Positions 50,243-59,816 of a stretch of DNA of 64,000 bases are shown one piece after another (the stretch's first letter is position 1; every line of letters begins with the position of its first letter). Below the pieces are notes generated by a model, which was not told the origin of the DNA, ran no database searches, and worked only from the letters and a program-made list of their open reading frames with translations. Position numbers and translations under genes: made by a program. This DNA comes from Pontibacter chinhatensis (GTDB taxonomy: Bacteria > Bacteroidota > Bacteroidia > Cytophagales > Hymenobacteraceae), in the NCBI RefSeq assembly GCF_900113285.1, contig NZ_FOOT01000001.1, positions 496,001-560,000 of the forward strand, written 5' to 3'.

Positions 50243-51196
50243 ATGAACGTAGGAGACCGCGTGCGTCTGATGTCTGGCCGTGAGGAAGGCATTATCACGC
50301 GCATTTTAGATAACAACCTGGTAGAGGTAGCCATTGATAACGACTTTACCATCCCTGTAGCCAGGCGCGAAGTGGTGGTGATTGCGGCCGAGGAGCAAAA
50401 GTATATGCGCCAGGACGAGACTGCCATACAACCAAGCAAACGTAAAGAGCCAGTTGCCCCGGTGCTGGCCGCGCAGGGCATTTACCTGGCGCTGGTGCAT
50501 CAGTCGGAGGAACTGCTGGCGGTAACGGTGGTAAACAACTCGGATTATGATGTGCTATTTACCAGCGGCGAAGAGCGCGAAAGCAAGTACCGTGGCCTGC
50601 AAAACGATAAACTCGCCCCAAAAGGCACCCGCGTAATCACGCATTACCACCTGAAAGAGTTTGAAAAGTGGCCCAGCCTTATTATTCAATTCATACAGCA
50701 CCGCAACGGCAGCCCCACCCTCTTCGAGCCGGTGGTAAAACGCGTGCAGTTTAAGGCCAGCTCCTTCTACAAGAGCAAGCGTACCGCACCGGTGCTGAAC
50801 AAAGAAGCTTACCTGTTCCAGCTCGACCAGAAGCCTGTTTCCGTGAACCCGGACAAGATAAAGGAGCAACTGGCTGAGGCCGTGGAGAAGAGCGAGAACT
50901 ATAAACTCACAGCTCCCGAGCATGAGGTAGACCTGCACATCGAGAAGCTGGTAGAGGACCACAGCGGCATGAGCAACAGCGCCATCATCAAAATACAGCT
51001 GGAGCGTTTCCAGGATGCGTTAGACAGAGCCATGGCCACCAACATGCATGAGATTGTGTTCATCCACGGCGCTGGCAACGGCGTGCTGCGCAAGGAACTA
51101 CAGAAAATCCTCAGCCGCACCCCCGGCATCAAGTACTTCGAGGACGCCCGCAAAGAAAAATTCGGCTACGGCGCCACACTGGTGAGACTGAAGTAA
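50243..51196 (+). CDS. DUF2027-Smr domain protein
   Basis: 317 residues. N-terminal NVGDRVRLMSGREEGIITRI is the DUF2027 (KOW-like) domain; residues 75-215 form a beta-rich middle (LALVHQSEELLAVTVVNNSD); the C-terminal 85 residues are a Smr domain with HEVDLHIEKLVEDHSGMSN and IVFIHGAGNGVLRKELQKIL, keeping the DxH and HGxG motifs linked to nuclease activity. A Bacteroidota-specific arrangement. It may act on collided ribosomes or RNA, as other Smr proteins do; this is inference. Confidence 0.88.
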   Translation: MNVGDRVRLMSGREEGIITRILDNNLVEVAIDNDFTIPVARREVVVIAAEEQKYMRQDETAIQPSKRKEPVAPVLAAQGIYLALVHQSEELLAVTVVNNSDYDVLFTSGEERESKYRGLQNDKLAPKGTRVITHYHLKEFEKWPSLIIQFIQHRNGSPTLFEPVVKRVQFKASSFYKSKRTAPVLNKEAYLFQLDQKPVSVNPDKIKEQLAEAVEKSENYKLTAPEHEVDLHIEKLVEDHSGMSNSAIIKIQLERFQDALDRAMATNMHEIVFIHGAGNGVLRKELQKILSRTPGIKYFEDARKEKFGYGATLVRLK

Positions 51197-51289
51197 GTTA
51201 GAGAGTTAGAAGGTTAAAAAGTCAGAAAGTCGTGAATGCTCGTTCTATATTTCAACTTTCTAACCTTCTAACTTTTTAACTCTCTAACT
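51196..51289. repeat. Inverted run of TTAGAAAG-type words
   Basis: Left tract AGTTAGAGAGTTAGAAGG (from 51196) and right tract CCTTCTAACTTTTTAACTC (to 51289) are inverted over about 35 bases each, allowing a long imperfect stem. Words of this type also occur at 11143-11195 and 58600-58634, always right after a gene end. Confidence 0.65.
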
Positions 51290-51318
51290 ACCTCGAACCT
51301 CCAGTTCGAGTTTTATGT

Positions 51319-51326
51319 TATCTTTG
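51319..51326 (+). promoter_or_regulatory. -7 box of rnpB
   Basis: TATCTTTG matches TAnnTTTG and lies 13 bases before the rnpB 5' end, the spacing expected of a Bacteroidota promoter. No clear TTTG upstream. Confidence 0.55.
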
Positions 51327-51339
51327 CGCTGAACAAAGT

Positions 51340-51735
51340 ATCAACGGTGAGCCGTCTTATCGCTGCCCTTTTTGAGGGGAGAGGAAAGTCCGGGCAACGC
51401 AGAGCATCCTACTTCCTAACAGGAAGGGTCTGTTTTGGAGACGAAACGGATACAGCCAGTGCCACAGAAAATTACCGCCAGCCTTGTGCTGGTAAGGGTG
51501 AAAAGGTGCGGTAAGAGCGCACCAGCGGCTGGGTGACCTGTCCGGCTGGGTAAACCTTAGGAGTTGAAAGACCAAATAGGCCGGCAGCGCCTCGTTTCGG
51601 CGGGGCTAAGGGCTGCTCGTCCGATGTCGGTGGGTAGGTCGATGGAGCCTGTGCGCGAGTGCAGGCCTAGATAAATGATAAGACGCACGCCTCCGGGCGT
51701 AGCGACAGAACCCGGCTTACAGGCTCATCGTTGAT
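51340..51735 (+). ncRNA. rnpB: RNase P RNA (class A)
   Basis: Catalytic RNA of RNase P, which trims tRNA 5' ends. The conserved 5' core GAGGGGAGAGGAAAGTCCGG (about 51374-51393) and the 3' core AGCGACAGAACCCGGCTTAC (near 51700-51719) are both complete. The closing helix P1 pairs ATCAACG (51340-51346) with CGTTGAT (51729-51735), which fixes both ends. The interior contains GGTAAGGGTGAAAAGGTGCG, typical of class A. Its promoter box is at 51319. Confidence 0.96.
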
Positions 51736-51875
51736 GTTTTGTTTTCCTGTCTTTTGAGAGCATTTATACTTGCCTGGCGCAGGCTTTCTCGCTTTCTTTT
51801 ACTTCTTGACTCTTTTCGCCTGAGCCTTCATATTGATAAATTTTCCTTAAACGGCAGGGGCCATGCTTATTCTTT

Positions 51876-51897
51876 TGTCATCCTGAAAGGATCTTGT
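51876..51897 (+). repeat. GTCATCCTGAA-type repeat
   Basis: GTCATCCTGAAAGGATCTTG resembles the intergenic GTCATCCTGAxxxxGGATCT repeat seen widely in Bacteroidota. Single copy here. Confidence 0.45.
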
Positions 51898-51954
51898 AGG
51901 CAGGAGGTGAAGCTGAGGCTACTGAGAAGTACATGCTCCATAGTTACCTTAGTC

Positions 51955-51995
51955 CAACGACCCCTAGCCCCTCCTTAGCTAAGGCGGGGAGCCTG
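51955..51995 (+). repeat. CCCCTCC hairpin module (module A)
   Basis: CGACCCCTAGCCCCTCCTTA followed by GCTAAGGCGGGGAG forms a hairpin around TTAGCTAA. It recurs at 48105-48150 and, inverted, at 8290-8332, in each case upstream of the 265-bp repeat. Confidence 0.65.
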
Positions 51996-52044
51996 TGATT
52001 ACTTTGGCCAAAGTATAAGTTTCGTAGTTGAGGCTATTGCGCGG

Positions 52045-52062
52045 ACAGGTCACGACCTGTCC
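52045..52062. repeat. Palindrome GACAGGTCACGACCTGTC (module B)
   Basis: Arms GACAGGTC around a short centre. A diverged form, TTCAGGTCACGACCTCGCC, is found inverted in island 1 near 8222-8242, and only a trace, CTGTCTGTGCAAAG, in island 2. Confidence 0.55.
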
Positions 52063-52172
52063 CTACAAAGTAAACCCACCCCTAGCCCCTCCGAGGAGGG
52101 GATCTGTCTGCAGGCGATTAACACCCTTGAAGTCCCCTCAAGGGAACAGTCTATACTTGTTGGATTGCCAAA

Positions 52173-52442
52173 GGCAGAAGCTATCGAATCTGTTCCCAGT
52201 TTTTCTGGGAGGCGCCGGGGGTAGGGGCCCCCTTCTGCAAGTTTTTCCGGTGCCCGGAGGGCATTGCGACGTCAGGAGCAAAGGAAAAGCTCCCAGCGCC
52301 GAGCGGGAAAACGAGGCCTCCCGGCCTAGGAGGGCACCAAAGCCTGAGATGCAACTGTAGATGCGTGGGGCTGGAGGATAAGCAGTGGCTAGCAAGGAAA
52401 GCTTGGTTCCAGTTGCAGGAAGCGGCGCCTATGAAAGTATAA
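52173..52442 (+). repeat. Intergenic repeat of ~265 bp, copy 3
   Basis: Begins GGCAGAAGCTATCGAATCTG and ends GCGCCTATGAAAGTATAAG. It is more diverged from copies 1 and 2 than they are from each other. Its end keeps GCTTGGTTCCAGTTGCAGGA, and the middle keeps GAGGCCTCCCGGCCTAGGAG as in copy 1. In the shared frame it would read LEDKQWLARKAWFQLQEAAP, with MKV before the stop, like the ends of the other copies. Confidence 0.75.
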
Positions 52443-52469
52443 GTCAGCGAAAATGAAGTATAAAAGGCA

Positions 52470-52484
52470 CGGGCTACAAGCCCG
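52470..52484 (+). repeat. ACA-loop hairpin (module E)
   Basis: CGGGCTACAAGCCCG: six-base arms around ACA, then CGCCAGCGAAGGTATAAA. Same unit as at 7737-7749 and 7624-7636 on the minus strand, with changed but still pairing arms. Confidence 0.65.
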
Positions 52485-52587
52485 CGCCAGCGAAGGTATA
52501 AATCAGCAAGTATAGCCAAAGTATAAAAAGGCACAGGCGGACAATTGCTCCAGCTAATAGCACAAGTATAAAACTCTGCATCGCTGA

Positions 52588-54678
<2,091 letters not shown>

Positions 54679-54682
54679 TATA

Positions 54683-54718
54683 AAAAAAGCGGCACCGGGA
54701 AACCCAGTGCCGCTTTTC
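54683..54718. terminator. Terminator between ligA and the ABC permease gene
   Basis: Arms AAAAGCGGCAC and GTGCCGCTTTT with an eleven-base loop; T-rich on the plus side and A-rich on the minus side, so it can serve both convergent genes. Confidence 0.8.
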
Positions 54719-54745
54719 CTCAAACAAACAACAAAACAAGATACT

Positions 54746-55525
54746 TCAGGAAATACGCTTACGGGAAACATCAAAATAGCCAAGTATAAACACCAGTAAG
54801 CCAGTACCTAAGCTCAGTAAGACCTCCTGCCCAAACACGTTCTGCAGCGAAGTTTCATTCGGGAAATCCTTGATAGCCATGAACGGGTAAGCAAACGGAT
54901 AGTAGTGTATATGCTCCCACCGGAGTGCCACCATCAACGTGATAATGCCCACAATTCCCACGCCCATACTTAGGGCAAAGCTGCTCCACCGAATGCTGAG
55001 CCAAAACTGCAGGGCAATGATGACAAACGTTGCCAGGAACAGCTTCAGCACCGAGATATAAACCGGTAAAAGGCCAGTCATAACCTCAAAACCTAAGTCC
55101 GGGCGCACCACCGACAGGAAAAGGCCGGCAGCCAGGTAGGCCACTACAAACACCACATTGCTCAGCAGCACCAGCCCCAGCACCGTCGTTGCCTTTGCAG
55201 TATAAATAGTACTTTTAGGCAAGGGCAAGGCATACAAATGCTTCCAGCCATTGGCCCTGTGCTCTATGCCATTGGTCAGGCTGGTGAGCAGCGCAATGTA
55301 AATGGGCATTAGCAGCAAGGCATACACTCCAAAGTTCTGTGCCGCGAACCGGTGCCAGGGGTTAATTCCTTCGGTTACAAAATGCTGCCCTTTCGACCAG
55401 AAAACAAGCACATTCATACTTACTAGGGCACAGGGAGCCAGTATGGCAAGCCAAAGGGCGAAAGTGTTTTTGAGCTTTAGCGTTTCGGCGCTCAGGCTGC
55501 TGCGGTAGTAGGTGGCGGCGTTCAT
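54746..55525 (-). CDS. ABC-2 type transporter permease
   Basis: 259 residues with six membrane helices. LKNTFALWLAILAPCALVSM is the first, and the region HRANGWKHLYALPLPKSTIY is the cytosolic coupling loop found in ABC-2 permeases of the BcrB/lantibiotic-immunity type. Later helices include VLGLVLLSNVVFVVAYLAAG and LLSLGTGLLVFILGYFDVSR. Together with the ATPase upstream (four-base overlap) it forms a heteromeric exporter. The substrate is unknown; peptide antibiotic resistance is one possibility for the family. Confidence 0.85.
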   Translation of the reverse strand: MNAATYYRSSLSAETLKLKNTFALWLAILAPCALVSMNVLVFWSKGQHFVTEGINPWHRFAAQNFGVYALLLMPIYIALLTSLTNGIEHRANGWKHLYALPLPKSTIYTAKATTVLGLVLLSNVVFVVAYLAAGLFLSVVRPDLGFEVMTGLLPVYISVLKLFLATFVIIALQFWLSIRWSSFALSMGVGIVGIITLMVALRWEHIHYYPFAYPFMAIKDFPNETSLQNVFGQEVLLSLGTGLLVFILGYFDVSRKRIS

Positions 55526-56481
55526 GGCTTCAGGACTGGTGTAGACTCTGACATGGGAACAGTGGCCGAGTCGCGGTTGGTAATGTTTAAAAAGAGCTCT
55601 TCCAGGTTTTGCGTGTGGGTACTGAGGCGGTATACTTCCAATCCATTCACGATTAGGAAGCGGTTGATTTTAGCCACCTGCTGCCTGTCCTGCACCTGCA
55701 CTGCCAGCACATCGTCCTGCTGGGGCAAGAGCTGGTACGCGTGGTCGGTGAGTAACTTGTGCGCAATAGCGTTGTTGCTGGTCTCCAGTTGCAGTACGTT
55801 GCTCTGAAAAGTGCCCTGGTAGAGCTGCTGCAAACTACCCTGGTACAAGGTGGTTCCCTTGTCGATAATCGCCACTTCGGTAGCGCATTTCTCAATCTCG
55901 GAAAGCAAATGGCTTGAAAGGAAGATGGTTTTTCCAAAGTCCCGGTTCAGGCGCACAATCAGCTCCCGCACCTCCCGGATACCGCTTGGGTCCAGGCCAT
56001 TGGTGGGCTCGTCCAGCACCAGCAGTTCAGGCTCAGACAGCAGGGCCAGCGCGATGCCGAGGCGCTGGCTCATGCCCAGCGAGTACTCCTTTGTTTTGCG
56101 GGGCGCATCTTTAGTAAGGCCAACAATCTGCAGCACTTCGGCGATACGGCTCTGGGGCGCCTGCACCATGCGGCGGTGCATTTCCAGGTTGTCGTAACCG
56201 GAGAGGTGGCGGTAAAGCGTGGGCATCTCGATAAGCGAGCCGGTGCGGCGCAGGATGTCGAGGCGGTGTTCGGTAAGGTCCTGCCCATGCACCCGTACCT
56301 GCCCCTTGGGCACAGGCAGAAGACCGAGCAAAATGCGAATGGTGGTGGATTTTCCGGCACCGTTTGGTCCCAGAAAGCCGAAAATAGCCCCTTTCGGTAC
56401 CCTTAACTCCAGATCATGCAGTACCTGATGCTTTCCGAAGCTGTAACTCAGGCCATGGGTTTCAATGATAAATGGATTCAT
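55522..56481 (-). CDS. ABC transporter ATP-binding protein
   Basis: 319 residues. Walker A GPNGAGKST (38-46), signature YSLGMSQRLGIALALL near 137, Walker B ELLVLDEPTNGLDPSG and H-loop FLSSHLLSEIEKCATEVAII are complete. A C-terminal extension of about 90 residues is typical of BcrA-type ATPases. It overlaps the permease by four bases. A 55-codon membrane peptide gene ends four bases upstream, and a two-component system lies divergently beyond it. Confidence 0.93.
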   Translation of the reverse strand: MNPFIIETHGLSYSFGKHQVLHDLELRVPKGAIFGFLGPNGAGKSTTIRILLGLLPVPKGQVRVHGQDLTEHRLDILRRTGSLIEMPTLYRHLSGYDNLEMHRRMVQAPQSRIAEVLQIVGLTKDAPRKTKEYSLGMSQRLGIALALLSEPELLVLDEPTNGLDPSGIREVRELIVRLNRDFGKTIFLSSHLLSEIEKCATEVAIIDKGTTLYQGSLQQLYQGTFQSNVLQLETSNNAIAHKLLTDHAYQLLPQQDDVLAVQVQDRQQVAKINRFLIVNGLEVYRLSTHTQNLEELFLNITNRDSATVPMSESTPVLKP

Positions 56482-56485
56482 AGTT

Positions 56486-56653
56486 TTATTTTAGTAGCAT
56501 GGCCGTAAAGGATGTAATTATTTCAGCATCAAAAAAATAGATTATACTAACACCTAAAATGCCTAGACCAATGAGAATGAGGGGTGTTAGTCTTTTAAAA
56601 CAGAACTTTAATCCGGATGTGGGCCTGATTGGTATATTGACGTGTGGGGGCAT
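56486..56653 (-). CDS. Small membrane protein, 55 residues, upstream of ABC exporter
   Basis: A short gene read on the minus strand from ATG at 56651-56653 to TAA at 56486-56488. It has a Pro-rich N-terminus (MPPHVNIPIRPTSG), a basic stretch (KFCFKR) and one hydrophobic helix (LTPLILIGLGILGVSIIYFF), then DAEIITSFTAMLLK. The stop lies four bases before the ABC ATPase start, so it is probably co-transcribed. I do not recognise a family. A small membrane subunit, sensor, or regulator of the exporter is plausible. Its frame could also be chance in an A+T-rich gap, which lowers confidence. Confidence 0.5.
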   Translation of the reverse strand: MPPHVNIPIRPTSGLKFCFKRLTPLILIGLGILGVSIIYFFDAEIITSFTAMLLK

Positions 56654-56745
56654 CGCGTAAATAGCATACTTTCACTATCTTTAAAGTATAGAAAGCCGGG
56701 AACGCAAGTATAAGGCATGCTTTGCTGCCCGGCTGTTTGCGACAC

Positions 56746-57825
56746 ATGAGCCTGAAAACTTTGCCAAAACCGAATGTAGTGTTGCCGGAAGTGGCCGTGA
56801 AAAAAAGCTATACGGTGGCCATACATGTAGCCGCCTGGGCGCTGTTTGGTGCCTGGGTGTTTTACTTTCTGTATGGCAACAGCGCCCTCTCTTTTGCCAA
56901 GGTGCTGGATGTGCTGGTGGGCCTGCTCATCAACATCTTCATTTTCTACTTCAACTGGTATGTGCTCATCTCCCGCTACTTAGCGCGCAACCGCATCCTG
57001 CTCTACATTGCCGCAGTGCTTACCACCCTGGTAGCCATTGCCATCGTGCGCGCCCCGCTCGACTTCTATCTGTTCCGGGAGTTTAACCGCGAGATGACGC
57101 AGCTCTACAGCAGCGAGCGCATTCTGCAGTATATTATGGGTGGACTGGTGCTGGTTTTCATCTCCTCCGCCCTAAAGGTAACAGGCAACTATATCCGCAA
57201 CGAGCGCCGCAACAAGGAGCTCGAAACGCAGAAGCTGACAGCCGAGTTGGCCTTCCTTAAGTCGCAGGTGAATCCGCATTTCCTGTTCAACACGCTCAAC
57301 AACATCTACTCACTTGCCTACCAGCAGCACCCCGAAACGCCGGACGCCATCATGAAGCTCTCGCTGCTGATGCGCTACATGCTGTATGAGAGCAACGACG
57401 CCCTGGTGAGCCTGGAGAAAGAGGTGGACCACATCCATAATTTCATAGCTTTGCAGAAGCTGCGCCTGCGGGAGCAGACAAGTATCAGGTTTAACATTGA
57501 GGGCGACCTGAAGGGCAAGCAGATAGCACCCATGCTGCTGATGACGCTGGTGGAGAACGCCTTTAAGCATGGCTTGGTGAGCAAGAACGAAATCGGGATA
57601 ATTCTGAACCTGGTGGTGAGGGAGGATTCGCTGCTGTTCAGCACCATTAACAACACCAGCCAGCACAAGAAGCGGGACTTTGGGGGCATCGGTCTCGAAA
57701 ATCTCAAACGCCGCCTTAACCTGCTCTATGACAAGCAGCACGACCTGACTTTTGAGGAAAAAGAGGGCACCTTTTACGCCACACTGAAACTATACTTCAA
57801 GCCTATAAACCAGATAAAACTATGA
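56746..57825 (+). CDS. Sensor histidine kinase, LytS/YehU family
   Basis: 359 residues from ATG at 56746; a TTG eight codons upstream is less likely. Four N-terminal membrane helices (about 24-46, 55-74, 83-103 and 130-148) precede a His_kinase domain with FLKSQVNPHFLFNTLNNIYS (His178) and a degenerate GHKL ATPase with MTLVENAFKHGLVSKNEIGI and FGGIGLENLKRRLNLL. There is no extracellular sensor domain. It overlaps the response regulator gene by four bases. Divergent from the ABC exporter operon, which it may control. Confidence 0.92.
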   Translation: MSLKTLPKPNVVLPEVAVKKSYTVAIHVAAWALFGAWVFYFLYGNSALSFAKVLDVLVGLLINIFIFYFNWYVLISRYLARNRILLYIAAVLTTLVAIAIVRAPLDFYLFREFNREMTQLYSSERILQYIMGGLVLVFISSALKVTGNYIRNERRNKELETQKLTAELAFLKSQVNPHFLFNTLNNIYSLAYQQHPETPDAIMKLSLLMRYMLYESNDALVSLEKEVDHIHNFIALQKLRLREQTSIRFNIEGDLKGKQIAPMLLMTLVENAFKHGLVSKNEIGIILNLVVREDSLLFSTINNTSQHKKRDFGGIGLENLKRRLNLLYDKQHDLTFEEKEGTFYATLKLYFKPINQIKL

Positions 57826-58556
57826 CCATCCGCTGCCTTGCCGTAGACGACGAACCGCTGGCCCTCGACATCATCGAAAGCTACATCAGTAAACTGCCTT
57901 ACCTGAAACTGGTAAAAACCTGCTCCAGCGCCACCGAGGCCATGCAGGTGTTGCGGGAAGAGCAGATTGACCTGATGTTTCTCGACATCGAGATGCCGGA
58001 GCTAACAGGTATCCAGTTCCTGAACATACTGAAAAACCAGCCGCTCATCATCTTCACCACCGCCTACCCCGATTACGCGTTGGAAGGCTTTAACCAGGAT
58101 GCTGTGGACTACCTGCTCAAGCCCATTCCCTTCGATCGTTTTCTGAAGGCCGTAACCAAGGCGCAGGAAAGGCTGCAGCGTGTGCCCGCCAAAACCGCCG
58201 AGGCAGCCCCCTCCCCAGCGCCAGCCGCACAGGAGCACGACTTTATGTTCGTGAAGGCCGACTACAAGACCATTCGCGTGGATTTTAGAGACATCCTCTG
58301 GATAGAAGGATTGAAGGACTACATCATCATCCAAACCAAAGAACAGAAGATCATCACGTTGCTCTCCATGAGCAAGATGATGGAGAAACTTCCGGAGTCC
58401 AAATTCCTGCGTGTGCACCGCTCTTTCATCGTGTCCCTGCAAAAAATCGACAGCATCGAAAAGAGCCGCATCCGCATCGGCAACAAGGAAATTCCGATAG
58501 GCGAAGTATACAAAGATACTTTCCTCAAGTGGGTAGAAGAAAACAACATACAGTAG
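57822..58556 (+). CDS. LytTR-family response regulator
   Basis: 244 residues. Receiver domain with LAVDDEPLALDIIESYISKL, phospho-acceptor Asp55 in LMFLDIEMPELTG, and a lysine in DYLLKPIPFDRFLKA. A Pro/Ala-rich linker (TAEAAPSPAPAAQ) leads to a LytTR DNA-binding domain (about 140-244) with FMFVKADYKTIRVDFRDILW and FLRVHRSFIVSLQKIDSIEK. Partner of the kinase upstream. LytTR proteins bind imperfect direct repeats upstream of targets, and the ABC operon promoter is the nearest candidate. Confidence 0.94.
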   Translation: MTIRCLAVDDEPLALDIIESYISKLPYLKLVKTCSSATEAMQVLREEQIDLMFLDIEMPELTGIQFLNILKNQPLIIFTTAYPDYALEGFNQDAVDYLLKPIPFDRFLKAVTKAQERLQRVPAKTAEAAPSPAPAAQEHDFMFVKADYKTIRVDFRDILWIEGLKDYIIIQTKEQKIITLLSMSKMMEKLPESKFLRVHRSFIVSLQKIDSIEKSRIRIGNKEIPIGEVYKDTFLKWVEENNIQ

Positions 58557-58571
58557 GGAGTTGGGGAGTTG

Positions 58572-58634
58572 TAGATACGCAATACCTTGCGTATCTAGAG
58601 TTAGAAAGTTAGAGAGTTAGAAAGTTGAGGAATA
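58572..58634. repeat. Hairpin plus TTAGAAAG-type run after the LytTR gene
   Basis: TAGATACGCAA (58572-58582) and TTGCGTATCTA (58587-58597) form a perfect 11-bp stem with loop TACC, followed by GTTAGAAAGTTAGAGAGTT. The hairpin may end transcription. Similar words occur at 11143 and 51196. The rest of the gap to dapA holds two AAGTATA/TATACTT words (58698, 58727) and nothing else I recognise. Confidence 0.65.
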
Positions 58635-58818
58635 GTAGAGAGGCCATACGTTGCGTCTTTGCAGGCTAATAAACCGCGCTTTCAGGATTGTAATCGGAAA
58701 GTATAAACCTGCTCTTTTTGCACCCTATACTTTGCTGACTGTACAAATCTTGAGATACCTGACACGATACTTGCAGTTACGGCTACATAATCAGATCTTC
58801 GCGTTATAAAGGCATTCT

Positions 58819-59688
58819 ATGATTCAGGATAAATTAAGAGGAACAGGTGTGGCGCTGGTTACGCCTTTTACAAAAGAACAGGAAGTAGACTACGACGCCC
58901 TGCCCAAGCTGCTGGATTTCGTGCTGGATGGTGGCGTGGATTACCTGGTGATCAACGGTACCACGGGTGAGTCGGTAACAACGACAGCTGAGGAGCGGGC
59001 TACTATCCTGCAGAAGATTAAAGCGCACGTAAGCGGACGGGTACCGCTGGTATACGGTATTGGCGGCAACAACACGCAGCAGGTTATCTCTACCATCAAG
59101 CAAACCGATTTAGAAGGCATCACAGCCATACTTTCTGTTAGCCCATACTATAACAAACCATCGCAGCAGGGCATTTACCAGCATTTTGTGCAGGTAGCCG
59201 ATGCCGCACCGGTGCCGGTTATACTTTACAACGTGCCGGGCCGCACGGGTAGCAACATGGCAGGTGAGACGACGGTAAAGCTGGCCTCGCATGAAAATAT
59301 AGTGGCCATCAAGGAGGCTTCTGGCAATCTGGAGCAGTGCATGTACATTGCCAAACACAAGCCGGAGGATTTCCTGCTTATAAGCGGCGACGATCTTTTG
59401 ACCGTTCCTATGACGAGCTTTGGTGCGGTGGGCGTCATTTCCGTGCTGGCAAACGCCTTCCCGGGCAAGTTCAGCAACATGGTACGCCTGGCCCTGGACG
59501 GCAACTACAAAGATGCTTCCGAGCTGCTGCTTAACTTTGTGGACATCAACCCGCTGATGTATGAGGAGAGCAACCCGGTTGGAGTAAAGGCCGTGCTGGA
59601 GCGTTTTGGGGTTTGCACCTCGCAGGTAAGACTACCTCTTGTAGAGGCCTCTGCCGGACTAAAGGACAGGTTATTTAAATTGCTCTAA
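58819..59688 (+). CDS. dapA: 4-hydroxy-tetrahydrodipicolinate synthase
   Basis: 289 residues. Condenses pyruvate and aspartate semialdehyde, the first committed step to diaminopimelate and lysine. Schiff-base Lys165 lies in VAIKEASGN, and Tyr137 in ILYNVPGRT. DYLVINGTTGESVTTTAEER and SVSPYYNKPSQQGIYQHF are conserved. Full length. Monocistronic, with a terminator after it. Confidence 0.97.
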   Translation: MIQDKLRGTGVALVTPFTKEQEVDYDALPKLLDFVLDGGVDYLVINGTTGESVTTTAEERATILQKIKAHVSGRVPLVYGIGGNNTQQVISTIKQTDLEGITAILSVSPYYNKPSQQGIYQHFVQVADAAPVPVILYNVPGRTGSNMAGETTVKLASHENIVAIKEASGNLEQCMYIAKHKPEDFLLISGDDLLTVPMTSFGAVGVISVLANAFPGKFSNMVRLALDGNYKDASELLLNFVDINPLMYEESNPVGVKAVLERFGVCTSQVRLPLVEASAGLKDRLFKLL

Positions 59689-59713
59689 CCCGCATTTTAA
59701 GCATAGAAAGTAT

Positions 59714-59742
59714 AAAGGCAGCCAAAGTTGGCTGCCTTTTTT
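59714..59742 (+). terminator. Rho-independent terminator after dapA
   Basis: Arms AAAGGCAGCC and GGCTGCCTTT around a six-base loop, followed by a T-run, directly after an AAGTATA word. Confidence 0.9.
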
Positions 59743-59816
59743 ATGTGCTTCGCTTTATCTATAAGAATACTTTATGTGCCACCCACCACCGAAGGAAACA
59801 GCATGAAACCCAATTC

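Noticed and set aside
56746..58556. Promoter words TATACTTTG as standard -7 boxes
   Set aside because: TATACTTTG has three bases between TA and TTTG, not two, so the abundant word is not simply the Bacteroidota promoter element.
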